From Brachionus rotundiformis (lineage: Eukaryota; Rotifera; Eurotatoria; Ploima; Brachionidae): 61,431 bases of DNA. Shown here in pieces: positions 45,620 to 56,127 of this stretch (position 1 is the first letter of the stretch; each line of letters starts with the position of its first letter). The position numbers and the translations under genes were made by a program. The notes below the pieces were generated by a model. That model did not search any database. It was not told the DNA's origin and was given only the letters and a program-made list of their open reading frames with translations. The stretch lies in assembly GCA_016802295.1 (NCBI GenBank), contig JAESIW010000062.1:204547-265977 (forward strand), read 5' to 3'.

Positions 45620-45829
45620 TGTAAAGTCCCGGTCTGGACTTTAGGGATTTAAGCCAAGAAATAAATAAAACAATTAAATTTAGTTATAGTTTATTTAAAT
45701 GGAATCAAAAGTTAGTACAAACAATTAGTGGTTAATAAAGTAGCTAGAATGTGTGTTTTAGCTGCAGTTAATCTTAGAACATGCAACTCGAATAAAATAT
45801 AGAGACATGTCAAGACTTGGGTCTTAACA
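45620..45829 (-). repeat. Gypsy LTR copy 3, minus orientation
   Basis: The same 210-bp LTR, apparently identical to copy 2. Its leader at 45590-45619 runs directly into the zinc-knuckle segment (45500-45590 on the minus strand), the same junction as next to copy 1. Copies 1 and 3 therefore belong to one internally deleted derivative. A short duplication (AAAGCAATCTTTGGCTAGATG, minus one base) lies at 45464-45522. Confidence 0.8.
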
Positions 45830-46299
45830 AAAATATAGGACAAATTGAAAACTATGAAAAAATTTCGGAAGAGAGAAAAAATTTTAGTAAATTTCAAAAG
45901 AAACTCGAAAGTTCAAAAATACCGTTCAAAAAAGTTAAAGCTTTTGCAGCCGGATTGTTATGTTGTGGTGAATTGTCAAGTTCTTTTTTACAGATATTTT
46001 AAAAATTTGCTTAATTTTTCAATTATTTATATTAATAAAATCCAGATTCAAAATTGGTTCGGAAATGAATTTAAACGTTTTAAAACAATATTCTTCTATT
46101 ACAAACGATTGTATTTCCTTATTAAGAGATATTTATGGGTTATTAGATGATTTGACCAATTTAACAAAAAAAAAATCTGAAATTGACCAAGTTTTGAGCT
46201 GCTAAAAACAAATTTAAAGATTTTGAAATCAGAAAATGAAACTGATATTGAGACTTTAAATGCGATTAAGCGTTCAATTATTAGACTGGGGAATATATT
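45830..46299 (+). pseudogene. Unrecognised coding remnant beside the gypsy 5' LTR
   Basis: Overlapping open pieces include KFQKKLESSKIPFKKVKAFA followed by AGLLCCGELSS, and a later piece related to the minus-strand remnant at 30570-30960. The later piece is cut at the LTR boundary, so the gypsy element inserted or recombined into this sequence. Confidence 0.35.
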
Positions 46300-46573
46300 T
46301 GTTATCTTCAATAATCACTTATTCATCAGCTTATTAACTGATGCATAAAGATAAGTGAGAATTATACTTGTCATGTATCTCAGAAGTTAGACGCTTCGAA
46401 AAGCTGACAAATACATTTACCACTCAGCTCACATCTTGACTTAATAATAGGCTCGTGTTAATAACACGACCATTTAGGTATAAATAAGAATTCGATTCAT
46501 AGAACTTCAGAACGTTCATTTATTTAATAAAGCTTTTAAAGAATAAACATTGTTTTATTGTAAACCGGTTACA
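46300..46573 (+). repeat. 5' LTR of the gypsy element
   Basis: TGTTATCTTCAATAATCAC...AACCGGTTACA, 274 bp. A few substitutions separate it from 50337-50610. Followed at 46574 by ATTGGTAGCAGCGATAA, a tRNA primer-binding site shared with the element at 57027. Confidence 0.9.
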
Positions 46574-46675
46574 ATTGGTAGCAGCGATAAAAAGATGATT
46601 TTTTTTATGGTACCTATTTCAAAAGATTTTCTTGAAAAACTTAGCGTACAGGAGCTAGTACATTTAATACGTTTA

Positions 46676-46925
46676 TCTCAGAAGCGTTTATCTCAGAAGA
46701 TAAACGCTTCTAGATTCTGATATAAACATTCATATAATAGCTCACATCTTGTCTTAATTATAAGCCCGTGTTCTTGACACGAACTCATGGGTATAAATAA
46801 TGATTCCATTCTCAGTGCTAGGAGGAGATATTTTTAGGAATTATATTAACTATATAAATTGTTAGAGCTCAACAATTATTTAATAAACTATTCGAAAGTA
46901 TACTTGTTTTATCATTCATTAACCC
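46676..46925 (+). repeat. Diverged LTR-like segment inside the gypsy element
   Basis: Colinear with the 274-bp LTR but strongly diverged: GCTCACATCTTG, then AAGCCCGTGTTCTTGACACGA where the LTR has AGGCTCGTGTTAATAACACGA, then GGTATAAATAA. It interrupts gag shortly after its start (ATGGTACC at 46609), so an older related LTR is nested here. Confidence 0.6.
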
Positions 46926-46929
46926 GCCC

Positions 46930-48380
46930 CACAGGTACAGAAGCCGAACAAATGTTTTGGCTTCAAAATGTTCAAAATACTGGAAAACCTATGAAAGCGC
47001 TTATAGAGCTACTTTACAAGAGAGCTGAGCTAATAGCCAGCATTAAAAAGACAGAAATAGACAAAATAAAGGATATGAAGCAATCAAAACTGAGTGAAGG
47101 CACAGCAAAAAGCTACCTTCAAGATATTGCTACTTCATCGAATACATTAATACAAGATGATGTACAAGGCAATTTAGGATTCGGACTTGACGAAAGGAAA
47201 CACGAATCACAAATTTTAAAGTCGACGATATACCAAAATTATATGGAAACGATAGAGATAAAGTGGATGAATGGGTATACCTAGTGGAAACAGAGGCTAG
47301 GAACCAAGGAATTATTAGAAGCAGGCTAATAGATTGTGTTACAAAACTTCTTAGAGGAAACGCCCTACAAATGCTTAGAAATATGCAAAAGAGAAATATA
47401 TTAGTAACGTGGGAGGGATTTAAAAATCAATAGTTGGCAACTTTGAAACCAGCTGATGTACAGAGAGGCCTAAGATCAGAACTTAAGAGTATTAAGCTAA
47501 CGTCAAATTTCGTGGAGAATTTAATGAAATTCCAATCAATTGCGAATAAAATAGATAAGATAGATGAGTTCGAAATAGTTTGGTTCTTTCTGGAGGCACT
47601 TGACCAAAGAGTAAGAGCAGAATTGGAAAGGAAGAATGTAGAAACATTGGATGAAGCGGTCAGGCATGCAAGAGTTTTTACTAAAGGATTGAGCAATTTT
47701 AGCATACCGACGGCTGTTAACTATTCGAGACATAATAATCCCAATCTTAAGTATTCTTACAGGAAACCCGCCTTAAATGGAAAAGAAAATGTCTCAAAAT
47801 TTAGAGATAGGAGGTATCAACATAAAGAAAAACAAAACCTAACAAAATTTAGAAACCAAAACTTGGAGCTGAAGAAAAACTTATTATGCTTCGGCTGCAA
47901 AAAGCCAGGTCATAAGATTTCACATTGTAGACTGACTAATACTAACAATAAACAGTATCGTAATACAGAAAGAGTAAATATGGTTGAGGAAGTAAGCAAC
48001 GATTTAGAAAATTTGAAAATGAAACCTGAATATGTGTACACATGTGATTCAGGGAAACTTTTATATATAGCAGCAATTTTAAATGTTATAAAAATAAAAT
48101 TAGCACTTGAAAGCGGATGTACAACTTCAATATTTAGCAAAAATGTTGTGGAAAGATATAAGATAAACGTAAAACAGTCCGATACTAGAATAAAATCAGC
48201 GGATAATAATATTGTTAAAGTAATAGGCAAAACTGAGGCATTAAACTTAAACATCGAAGGTCATGTATGCAAACTCCAATTTCTTGTAATCGATCATGAA
48301 GATAATAATGGGCTGCTTGGTCTCGATTGGTTTATACTTACAGGGGCAAGTCTAAACCCCAGCAAAAAACGTGTGAATGA
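46930..48380 (+). pseudogene. Gypsy gag and protease, broken
   Basis: Gag is open at 46930-47225, changes frame near 47230, meets TAG at 47431 and then runs open to 48384. Its C-terminal part has a zinc knuckle of CCHC type (CFGCKKPGHKISHC, about 47889). A retropepsin-like domain follows: the active-site motif reads LALESGCTTS, with Glu where Asp is expected, and GLLGLDWF matches the second conserved block. The frame then runs into the inserted repeat. Two frame lesions and the altered catalytic residue make it inactive. Confidence 0.8.
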
Positions 48381-48650
48381 ATGAATGAGTGAATTTTGAA
48401 AAAAGCTTATACTACACTGACAAAAATCGGAGAAATCAGATTAGTTTTATGTGACTTTTTAGGAACGTTTCAATTTAAATTTCAAGGCTAATCAACAAGC
48501 TAGTTCCCTTGCCATGAAGACTGATTAACACTTCATTTATTTTAATAAATTGAAATAATTATACAAATTAAATTATGCTCTTCATAAAAATTAGTTAAAA
48601 AAATAAAACATTGAAATATTTTGATTTCTGAGAATATCAAATCAATAGAA
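48381..48650 (+). repeat. R1 repeat inserted between protease and RNase H
   Basis: Reverse complement of 20465-20641 plus 21376-21470 joined without the LINE. It begins with GAATGAATGAATGAG, runs through CTACACTGACAAAAATCGG and GACTTTTTAGGAACG, and ends CAAATCAATA. It thus provides the empty-site sequence for the LINE insertion at 20642. Confidence 0.8.
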
Positions 48651-48679
48651 AAATGTAAAATTCATCCCATCCCAGATTT

Positions 48680-49330
48680 CAAGAGAAAAATGTAAAACAA
48701 GTAGAAGAATTTCTAAATGCCACAAATTACTACAGAGTTTTTATTAAAGACTACGCAAAGATTTCAGAACCGTTGTATGCATTACTTAGTTAAGAAGTAA
48801 AATTCATATGGGAAACTCAACAAGAAAAAGCTTTCAACACTCAAAAGGAAATTCTAATATCCGATCCAATACTTAGACAACCAGATTTCAAGAGAAAATT
48901 TATATTACATACGGATGCTTCAGGATATGCAATGGGAGCTATCTTATCTCAAACCGACGATAGTGGTAAAGAATACGTATGCCCGTATTCTTCAAAATTG
49001 CAAAAAGGAGCAGAAAGAAATTATAGCGTTACCGAACGCGAATGCCTTGTTCTAGTATCGGGTAAAAAAGTAAATCACACCTTCTTGTATGGACAAAAAT
49101 TTGACGTAGTTACCGATCATATCGCCTTAAAATGGTTAATGTCTATTAAAGAGACCCAGTGGAAGACTTGCAAGATCTATTTTTCTACAAACATATGATT
49201 TTAATATTATTTATAGAAGAGGCTCAAACCTCAGTAATGCCGATGCTATTAGTAGACCTGTTCTTACATGCAAAGCTTTGCAAAGTTAAGCCGAAAATGA
49301 GGATAAAGAATGTACATAAAAAATTCTCGA
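48680..49330 (+). pseudogene. Gypsy RNase H and start of integrase linker
   Basis: Reads EEFLNATNYYRVFIKDYAKI, then FILHTDASGYAMGAILSQ (first RNase H Asp), ERNYSVTERECLVLV (catalytic Glu) and VVTDHIALKWL (third Asp). A frameshift lies near 49165, after which NIIYRRGSNLSNADAISR is in another frame. One stop (TAA) interrupts near 48790. No RT palm motif precedes it. Confidence 0.8.
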
Positions 49331-49449
49331 CGTATACACAGATAAACCACTTTTAAATTATCTAATGTATAATAAACACTCTCCAAGATTATCGACAAAA
49401 CAAGTAAAGAGAGTCATTAATCAAGCCTCACGTTATATATATGATGCAA

Positions 49450-49863
49450 TAGAAAATTTAATGTTACTATTATTAAATCAATTAATTCCTTTACGATCAA
49501 TTCATTAGACAGTGAGTTCGACAAATTGACTTTTAGTCACGTTTCTTCAATTGATACTTTTAACTTACTAGACTTTGAAAAAAATTTTCATTTTTCTAAA
49601 ATAAAAGTAACAATATTATATACAGCTCGGTTTTTGATAGCAAATTTTTACATAATTTAAACGAAATAATTACAAAAATTTTTCGTTTAATAGAAATAAC
49701 GAGACTCCTAAGATTAATAATAATCATAGTCGTGGCATTCATAATTTTAATTTTTTTCTACTGTTTGGTAAAATGCAAATCTCATCTTTTAAAATGCATA
49801 ATTAAACGTCGCTTACACAATAATTCATACAAGCGAAGTAGTGCGGAAACAGAGCCAGCATAA
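49450..49863 (+). pseudogene. Env-like membrane protein remnant of the gypsy element
   Basis: Occupies the env position between pol and the final ORF. A frame at about 49460-49600 has an N-glycosylation sequon (NVT) and ectodomain-like sequence. In another frame, 49652-49863, there is an amphipathic stretch, a strong hydrophobic helix (LIIIIVVAFIILIFFYCLV) and a basic cytoplasmic tail of about 30 residues before TAA. This is the architecture of the membrane-anchored end of a retroviral-type envelope. The frames are broken and the N-terminal part is missing. Identification is by position and topology, not by a diagnostic motif. Confidence 0.45.
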
Positions 49864-49911
49864 AAGATTATAAAAAAAAATTTTTTTATATTTATTGCAT
49901 AACCAACCAAA

Positions 49912-50205
49912 TTGGAACACTCAGAATCAATTAAGAAAATTATTAATCTTCCTGAGTTCGCAACTAAAGAAGAAAAAAAATGGATTCTCGATGAATACAG
50001 AAAACTAACTTTTAATCAAAAAGTCACACACATAAAACAAAAATATCCAAACCTGTCGATTGATAATGTCAAATCCCAAATTAACTTAACAAACACTTTG
50101 GTTGATGATGCAGAAGCTTTTATGGGCAATAACGACGGATTCAAAAAACTAAGAAAACTAATAAGAGAAAAAGAAGCATTCGAATATAATATCCAAGATA
50201 AATAG
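49912..50205 (+). CDS. Small charged ORF at the 3' end of the gypsy element
   Basis: An open frame of about 97 codons ending TAA at 50203-50205. There is no ATG at its 5' end (the frame opens with TTG), so it is either a fragment or a spliced 3' exon. The protein is Lys/Glu-rich and helical (FATKEEKKWILDEYRKLTF...). Its place just before the polypurine tract suggests an accessory element gene. No family recognised. Confidence 0.4.
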   Translation: MEHSESIKKIINLPEFATKEEKKWILDEYRKLTFNQKVTHIKQKYPNLSIDNVKSQINLTNTLVDDAEAFMGNNDGFKKLRKLIREKEAFEYNIQDK

Positions 50206-50336
50206 TTAAAATTGAATCAAAATCTTTTTTAAGAAAGATTTATTTTTTTATTCATCATTATTTTTTTTCTCTTCTTTTTCTCTGAAGTTTAGATATTGAA
50301 TTCATTAAGGACGATGTGAATTTTAATGGGGGGATA

Positions 50337-50610
50337 TATTATCTTCAATAATCACTTATTCATCATCTTATTAACTGATGCATAAAGATAAGTGAGAATT
50401 ATACTTGTCATGTATCTCAGAAGTTAGACGCTTCGAAAAGCTGACAAATACATTTACCACTCAGCTCACATCTTGACTTAATAATAGGCTCGTGTTAATA
50501 ACACGACCATTTAGGTATAAATAAGAATTCGATTCATAGAACTTCAGAACGTTCATTTATTTAATAAAGCTTTTAAAGAATAAACACTGTTTTATTGTAA
50601 ACCGGTTACA
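50337..50610 (+). repeat. 3' LTR of the gypsy element
   Basis: 274 bp, nearly identical to the 5' LTR, but its first bases are TA rather than TG and AACACTG replaces AACATTG. Few differences imply a relatively young insertion for an element so damaged inside. Confidence 0.9.
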
Positions 50611-50905
50611 TATCTCCTTTGAAACTGGATTTTCATAACGTCTGTGTTCTTTTGCTCAATTCGAAATTGTTCAACAATTTCCATAAATCTATTTTAAACA
50701 TAGAAATAGATCGAATTGTATTGCTTTTCCTTACAAACTTCCAATATAATATTTTTCAAGGAAATCTTCGAATCCCTAAATTTAACTAGAGCTAATTCTC
50801 TTAGCTTGTTAAAATAAAAAATACGTCCGTCTGACTTCCTCATAATTGGATCATCTGAATAAGTTTTAACTAATTTATATATATAAATGTTACGCCGCGA
50901 ATTTT
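50611..50905 (-). pseudogene. Unrecognised coding remnant
   Basis: The minus strand is open for about 60 codons (IMRKSDGRIFYFNKLRELAL...), then one TAA, then FMEIVEQFRIEQKNTDVMKI in the same frame. The composition is protein-like, but I recognise no family. It is cut by the gypsy 3' LTR. Confidence 0.35.
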
Positions 50906-51049
50906 TAACTAGATGAACATAACTTCGAGTCCCAGGGAGAGAATGTTTATAGTCATATTTAAAGACCCTTCGAAGTCACTAATTATGTTATGTCGCTGAA
51001 CTTCGATGTTCATCCCGCGTTCTAAAGGAGTGTGCCTTAAAAATCTCTC

Positions 51050-51585
51050 GTCTTTAAATTGTCACACACTACCTCATCTCTTCCTAAAATATTGAGATTG
51101 GCAAACGTCACCCCGGTTTTTAAGAAAGGTAGTCGTGTCGATCCGTCAAACTATCGTCCAATTTCATTGACGTCAGTAGTCTGCAGAATAATGGTATCCC
51201 TTGTGGGTGACTCAATTATGTCTCACTTATGCTCAAACAGTTTACTTGCACCGCAACAGCATGGGTTTGTCCCAAAGGAAGCCTGTAACAGTAACCTTAT
51301 CGAGACTCTTGTTGTAGTCACATCGGCAATGAAGAATGAGAAGCCAGTCGATATTATATTCTTCGATTTTACCAAAGCTTTCGACAAAGTTCCTCATGGC
51401 AGGCTGATAAAAAAGCTAAGTACTGTTGGCATACAAGGTCAAATTCTCGACCGAATAAAAGTATTCCCGGAGAGGAGGAAGCAGCGTGTGGTTCTAGGTC
51501 AGCACGTTTCAAATTGGAAAGATGTCACTTCGGGTGTACCTCAAGGCAGTGTGTTAGGCCGAATCCTCTTCGCAATCTTTACAGG
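51050..51585 (+). pseudogene. Non-LTR RT, palm N-terminal half
   Basis: A single open frame carries the RT blocks in order: LANVTPVFKKGSR, SNYRPISLTSV, APQQHGFVPKEAC, IIFFDFTKAFDKVPHG (first catalytic Asp), ERRKQRVVLGQ and TSGVPQGSVLGRILFAIF. Homology stops there, just before the YADD box, and unrelated sequence follows. CR1/jockey-like group. Both ends are truncated. Confidence 0.85.
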
Positions 51586-51784
51586 GTTTAGGGTTTTACA
51601 ACTTTTGGCACGGGACTTCATCAGTTGCTTAAAGACAAGTGCCTCACTGACGTCTTTAAGTCGGGCTTTTTTTGTGGGATCTCCAGCTTCATTAGAAAAA
51701 AGTTTGGGAAAAGATAAGGAACATATAGCGTATGTCTGATATCCATTCAATGACTGTCGAGATGCTACCGGAAAATTTGGTTCA

Positions 51785-54110
51785 TTTTTTATTTATCGTC
51801 TAAAATCATCATCCGATGAATAAAATCATCCGAGTCTTGGGGGTCGATTTTAATTTCTTCGGAAAGCTCTGGAACTTTGTCAATTAACAATTCAGAATCG
51901 ACTGTTTCCAAAAAATTAAAATCATCGGGTATTGAATTATAAGGAAGTAAATTCAAAAGGTTTTCATCCATCTTTATACCGTGTGCGATGTACTCTGGGC
52001 TGTTTTTACATAAGTAATTTGGACAAGCACTAACTCTCATTCTGCTTATGACAAAGTACCTGGTTCAATTTTATTGATTTTTTTTCTTTAAAATTAAGAT
52101 TGGTATGTCTTTCGGTAATCTCGGGAGAACTTTGACTATAGGAAGAATTTTTTGAGAGAATTTAGCACAGAACCCTCTCGAAGTAAGTGCTCCTCCAGGC
52201 AATCGAAACACACTCATAAGAACTAAGTGGGTGAAATAAGCATTTCTTCTATAATTGTCAAATTCTCAAAACATTTTATGACGTCACTGTTAAGATCATC
52301 TATTCCAGGAACCATATTATTAGCCCTAGAATATTTCACATTGTCTGTCATACAAAAGTCAATTTTCGCAAGGCACATCTCATTACAATTAGTGCGATAG
52401 ACTTGATTTAATTGATCCATTTCATTTAGAAATTTTTTCATTTTCTCGTTTGCCCATATTTGTTTATGAAGGGGTGCATTCTCGTAACAATTGAAATCTT
52501 TAAGGTATGTTTTTTGGATTCCTTAAAAAGAGTAGTTTCAAATTTTGGTGACTTAGAATAGGAGTCAGAAATAATTTACTGTTTCATTAATCTCCTAATT
52601 TAAATTTCTTTTTTTTGGTAATTTTTTTTAGCTATTTCGCGGTTATTTATGACTTGTTCAGGTGTTCGAAATCTTGGACTGCTGTTCTCATCACTATTTA
52701 AATAGGTTTGAGTTGAGGGTAAGATTCTAGTTGTCAAAGCTGAGTTATTTTGGGTGTTAATGGTGTATTCAAGTACATGTTCTTGTGAAATATTGACACT
52801 CGATGAAGGTTAATAAAGATGATTCAATCAAATTAACTGACATAATTCGCACATGATCATTACGAAAACAATATTTACATTTTTCCGATTTTTTTCGCTT
52901 ATTAACTAAAACCTAGAAATTTTTATAGGTGAGTGTGAATCAATATTTTTAATTAATTAGATAAATACTTTGTTTTTGGCTGTTAAGAATCGAGTCCGAT
53001 TCGTTTATTATCACTTTGAAAATTTTCCTAACAAAAAAATACTTAGTTAATCAATTAATCACATTTAAACTAAAATTTACTATTTTACTTCATTAGATCG
53101 TTTCATAGATGTTGTTGAATCAATATTTTTAATTAATTAGATAAATACTTTGTTTTTTGTCTTGATTGTGAAAAAGGTGTGCTTTGGTTATGATTTTTTC
53201 CCCGTAATATGAGGATTGATGATTTGGAGCTAGAATTTAATGTTTTGGATGTAACAAAAGGCAAATTGATTATTGAAAGCTTTGAGACTTAAACACTGGA
53301 CTTGATTGATTAGACATGATTGTCTTATAATAATAAACATATTTGATTTTATCAATTAGTCAAATAAAAAATTATTTAGGATTATATTATATTACAATTC
53401 GATTCAATTCAATTCAGTCAAAGTTAAAAGAATAAATAAAATATTTTATTAAAAATAAAGATTTTTATTTGTGAAAAAAAAGATTATCTTCGTCGTCTTT
53501 TCCTGAATCTCTTAATGTTAGTTGTTCGGTATGATGGAGAGCTGTTGGAACCTTTTGAAAGTCGTCCATTAGTTTGAGCAAGCGGTGGGGTCGTTATCTA
53601 TTAACTGAAAGGACGGGTTGGCAGAGGCTATATACTTATATTAGCTCTCGTCAAGTAGGACCTCTGGATTTAAATTTATTTTGTCCAACTCTATTGTTGG
53701 GTAATTTATACCATAGTATTTTAGTGCATACGGTCTCAAACATTCACCTTTTTTGTTTAAGACCTTTGTTCTTTGTTGTATCATCAAAATATTTGCATTG
53801 GTTACTAATATTAGCCGATTGTTCTCGATAGATTCGGTGGTTAATTTACTCAAATCAATATTGAATCTTGAAAACTCTTGTTAAGCTTCAACGCTGTTGA
53901 GTTCTATCAAATTTTGTTGACTCATTTTTAGAGCAAATTAAATCTTGAGTTTAAAATAAATATTCATTCAATTTATATAAAACAATTTAAAATAGATGCC
54001 AATTTCAATCAAGATTTTTTAGCAAAATTATTTAAAAACTCTGTAAAGTTTTTTTTATGCAATTTTTTTTTTTATGAATTAAGTGTCTTTTATATAGTTT
54101 TTTATTATAA
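51785..54110 (-). mobile_element. Helitron-like element, 5' part (copy 2)
   Basis: On the minus strand an ATG at 53925 starts MSQQNLIELNSVEA, then TAA, then a frame to 53641, as in copy 1. From about 52900 the second protein is readable in broken frames. It includes MCLAKIDFCMTDNVKYSRAN, IKCFENLTIIEEMLISPT, a VFRLPGGALTSRG-like run and RMRVSACPNYLCKNSPEY, ending near 51789. The LT-x-x-EE-x-L-I run with its preceding Cys pair matches the conserved N-terminal domain of animal Helitron Rep-helicases (DUF6570 type). The Rep HUH motifs and helicase are missing, and no hairpin end was found. Confidence 0.6.
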
Positions 54111-54249
54111 GGAAGATACAGTACACGTACAATATCTTCCTTTTACGTCAAGAATTTTTTCGAAAAAGTCCGTTATTTACTTTACGCGCATTCACGTCTG
54201 CTTAATTTAAATCCAAAATAATTAATCCAAAAATCCGAAAAATAGCAAA

Positions 54250-54556
54250 AATAAAAATTAATATAAACTGGAAATTATTTCGTCTGTGCAAGTTTCACTT
54301 TGTTCCTCATTTATTTCTCTCTCTTTTGTTTCACTGTTGACTTTGTTTATTACATCATTTATTATCTCTTCTACATTGTCATTCTCCTCTTCAATTTCTA
54401 CTTTACTTCTATTACTTCTTTTTTTAATTTAATTTGTTTAATGTCAACGTCGGTTTGTTCTTTCGTATCAATTCGTTCTAGTTGTTCTAACATTTGCTTC
54501 CTTGTTTCTTGATTTTCTTGTTCGTCGGCCTGCGATGTAAACTCGCGTTTTTTCAT
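54250..54556 (-). pseudogene. Lys/Glu-rich coding remnant
   Basis: From an ATG at 54556 the minus strand reads MKKREFTSQADEQENQETRK, then Gln/Lys-rich sequence. After one frameshift near 54425 it continues Glu-rich (VEIEEENDNVEEIINDVINK) to about 54250. It looks like a coiled-coil ORF1-type protein of a retroelement or a transposon linker. Not identifiable. Confidence 0.35.
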
Positions 54557-54759
54557 TTCATTTTGTTTTGTTTTATTATTTAGCTTTTTTCTCTTTTTGG
54601 TTTAGCTGGAACTAAACGGGTAGACGTGTTGTTAACCTTGAATTTTTTTCGCTCAGTTGCTCGACTATCTTAATAAATCCGTTTGCTTTATATTTATTTT
54701 TGTTCTTAGAATTATAAAATTAAGTTTCAATAGTTGTTTATTTATTCTTTAAAAATCTT

Positions 54760-56110
54760 ATCAATGATATGCCGGAGGTCTGCAGCTCACTTTGTAAACT
54801 CTACGCCGATGATAGCAAATTGGCAAGATTAGTGGGACGAAAAGAGTATTCTGTTGAGATGCAATTGGACTTGGACAAATAATCAGTCTGGTCGGTTTGT
54901 TAAATTTAAGACTAAATTTAACAGTCTAAATTTAACAGTCTAAATTTAACAGTCTAAATTTAACAAAGAGAAGTGTGTCGTCATGCATTTCGGTGCCAAC
55001 AACAGTTGTTATGACTACCAGATCGGAGGTCAGACGCTCGAGAAGACAACGATGGAACGCGATCTCGGCATCATCGTCACAAGAGATCTTAAGTCAAGCG
55101 AGCAGCAGCAACAATGAAGGCTAGTCGTATCAGATTCACATTCCAATATTTCTCTTTAAGGTTAGTAGACCTTCTTTACAAGTCGTTTGTTCGCCCTCAT
55201 CTGCAGTTTGCTGTAGGAGCCTGGAACCCGTATCGACGCAGCGATATTGATGTCCTCTTGCAAATTCAGCGAAGATTTTCGAAGTTAGTACCTGAATAAA
55301 AGGGAAAACCCTACTTCGAGAGAAGAGAAGCTCTAGGCTGGAGCACACTTGAAGAGCGACGTAGGCGTGGAGATTTGATTCAGCTACACAAAATACAGCA
55401 TGGACATGACAAAGTAAAATTCATAAATGGAGATCAAAAGCTACCCTCAATTTGCCTTAATAGCCAAACTGGGAATACCAGAACTTGTCGCATGGCAATC
55501 CAACGACAGCTAGTCCGAAACTGTGGAGTGAGGCACAACTTTTTCACAAATCGAACGACAGGATATTTGAACGCTTTAGATGAAGTGACCAAGAGCGTGG
55601 CTGTTAAAGTTAGGCGACTACGTGCGCAAATACTTGGAAACAAGTGTTTCCTACAGCATTACACTACTAATACTACTAAATTGCTATCTAAAGTCACAAT
55701 TTACTTCAATTGATCTATCAGCAATTTAGCCTTGCGGCTAAACAAACCCAATTCTCCCATTAGATAAATAATATTTACCTTTAATTTAGAATCATATTCA
55801 AGAAAAGTTAAACTATCAATATTAATGCAGTATAGTGTTAAAAGTTTCGCTAATATCTTTCAACCAAGTAAAATTTTGAGCCAGATAAAGACCATCGTTT
55901 GTTTCTAGAAATGTATTATTACAGTATTTTTCTTCACCAGGACCCAAATCTTTCGTTATCCTTAGCTTCTACTATTTACTAATGAATTTTTATTTTTGGT
56001 ATTTAATGAGAATTTACCTTACCTATCTTTTTTTCAAATTAGCTGGTCATCTTGACGATCTAAAATTTAGGACGGCCAAAATTTCGGCATTGATAAAACG
56101 GTAAAAAATA
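54760..56110 (+). pseudogene. LINE ORF2 C-terminal half and 3' tail
   Basis: LINDMPEVCSSLCKLYADDS gives the RT YADD box at about 54810-54825. The frame continues to a break at 54880, where a short TTTAACAGTCTAAA repeat is reiterated. KEKCVVMHFGANNSCYDY and RDLGIIVTRDLKSS follow, then FVRPHLQFAVGAWNPYRR. After one stop the frame gives RRRRGDLIQLHKIQHG and RHNFFTNRTTGYLNALDE. The 3' tail from 55640 is an inverted near-copy of 27791-28230. Compared with that copy, about 50 bp around the normal stop are deleted. Confidence 0.85.
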
Positions 56111-56127
56111 AATCTTTCTTGATAAAG

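Larger units (their letters stand above)
46300..50610 (+). mobile_element. Ty3/gypsy LTR retrotransposon, internally deleted
   Basis: 274-bp LTRs at both ends, a primer-binding site after the left LTR and a polypurine tract (AATGGGGGGATA) before the right LTR. Coding order is gag with zinc knuckle, protease, a foreign repeat insertion, RNase H, traces of integrase, an env-like remnant and a small final ORF. The RT core and most of the integrase are missing. Flanking tetramers are TATT and TATC, a doubtful target duplication. Confidence 0.85.

Noticed and set aside
50331..50610. Target-site duplication for the gypsy element
   Set aside because: Flanking tetramers TATT and TATC differ and the sequence on either side does not rejoin into a known frame, so I do not claim a clean duplication.
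50760..50790. TTCGAATCC phrase as a tRNA B box
   Set aside because: No matching A box or cloverleaf arms nearby; I found no convincing tRNA gene anywhere in the window.
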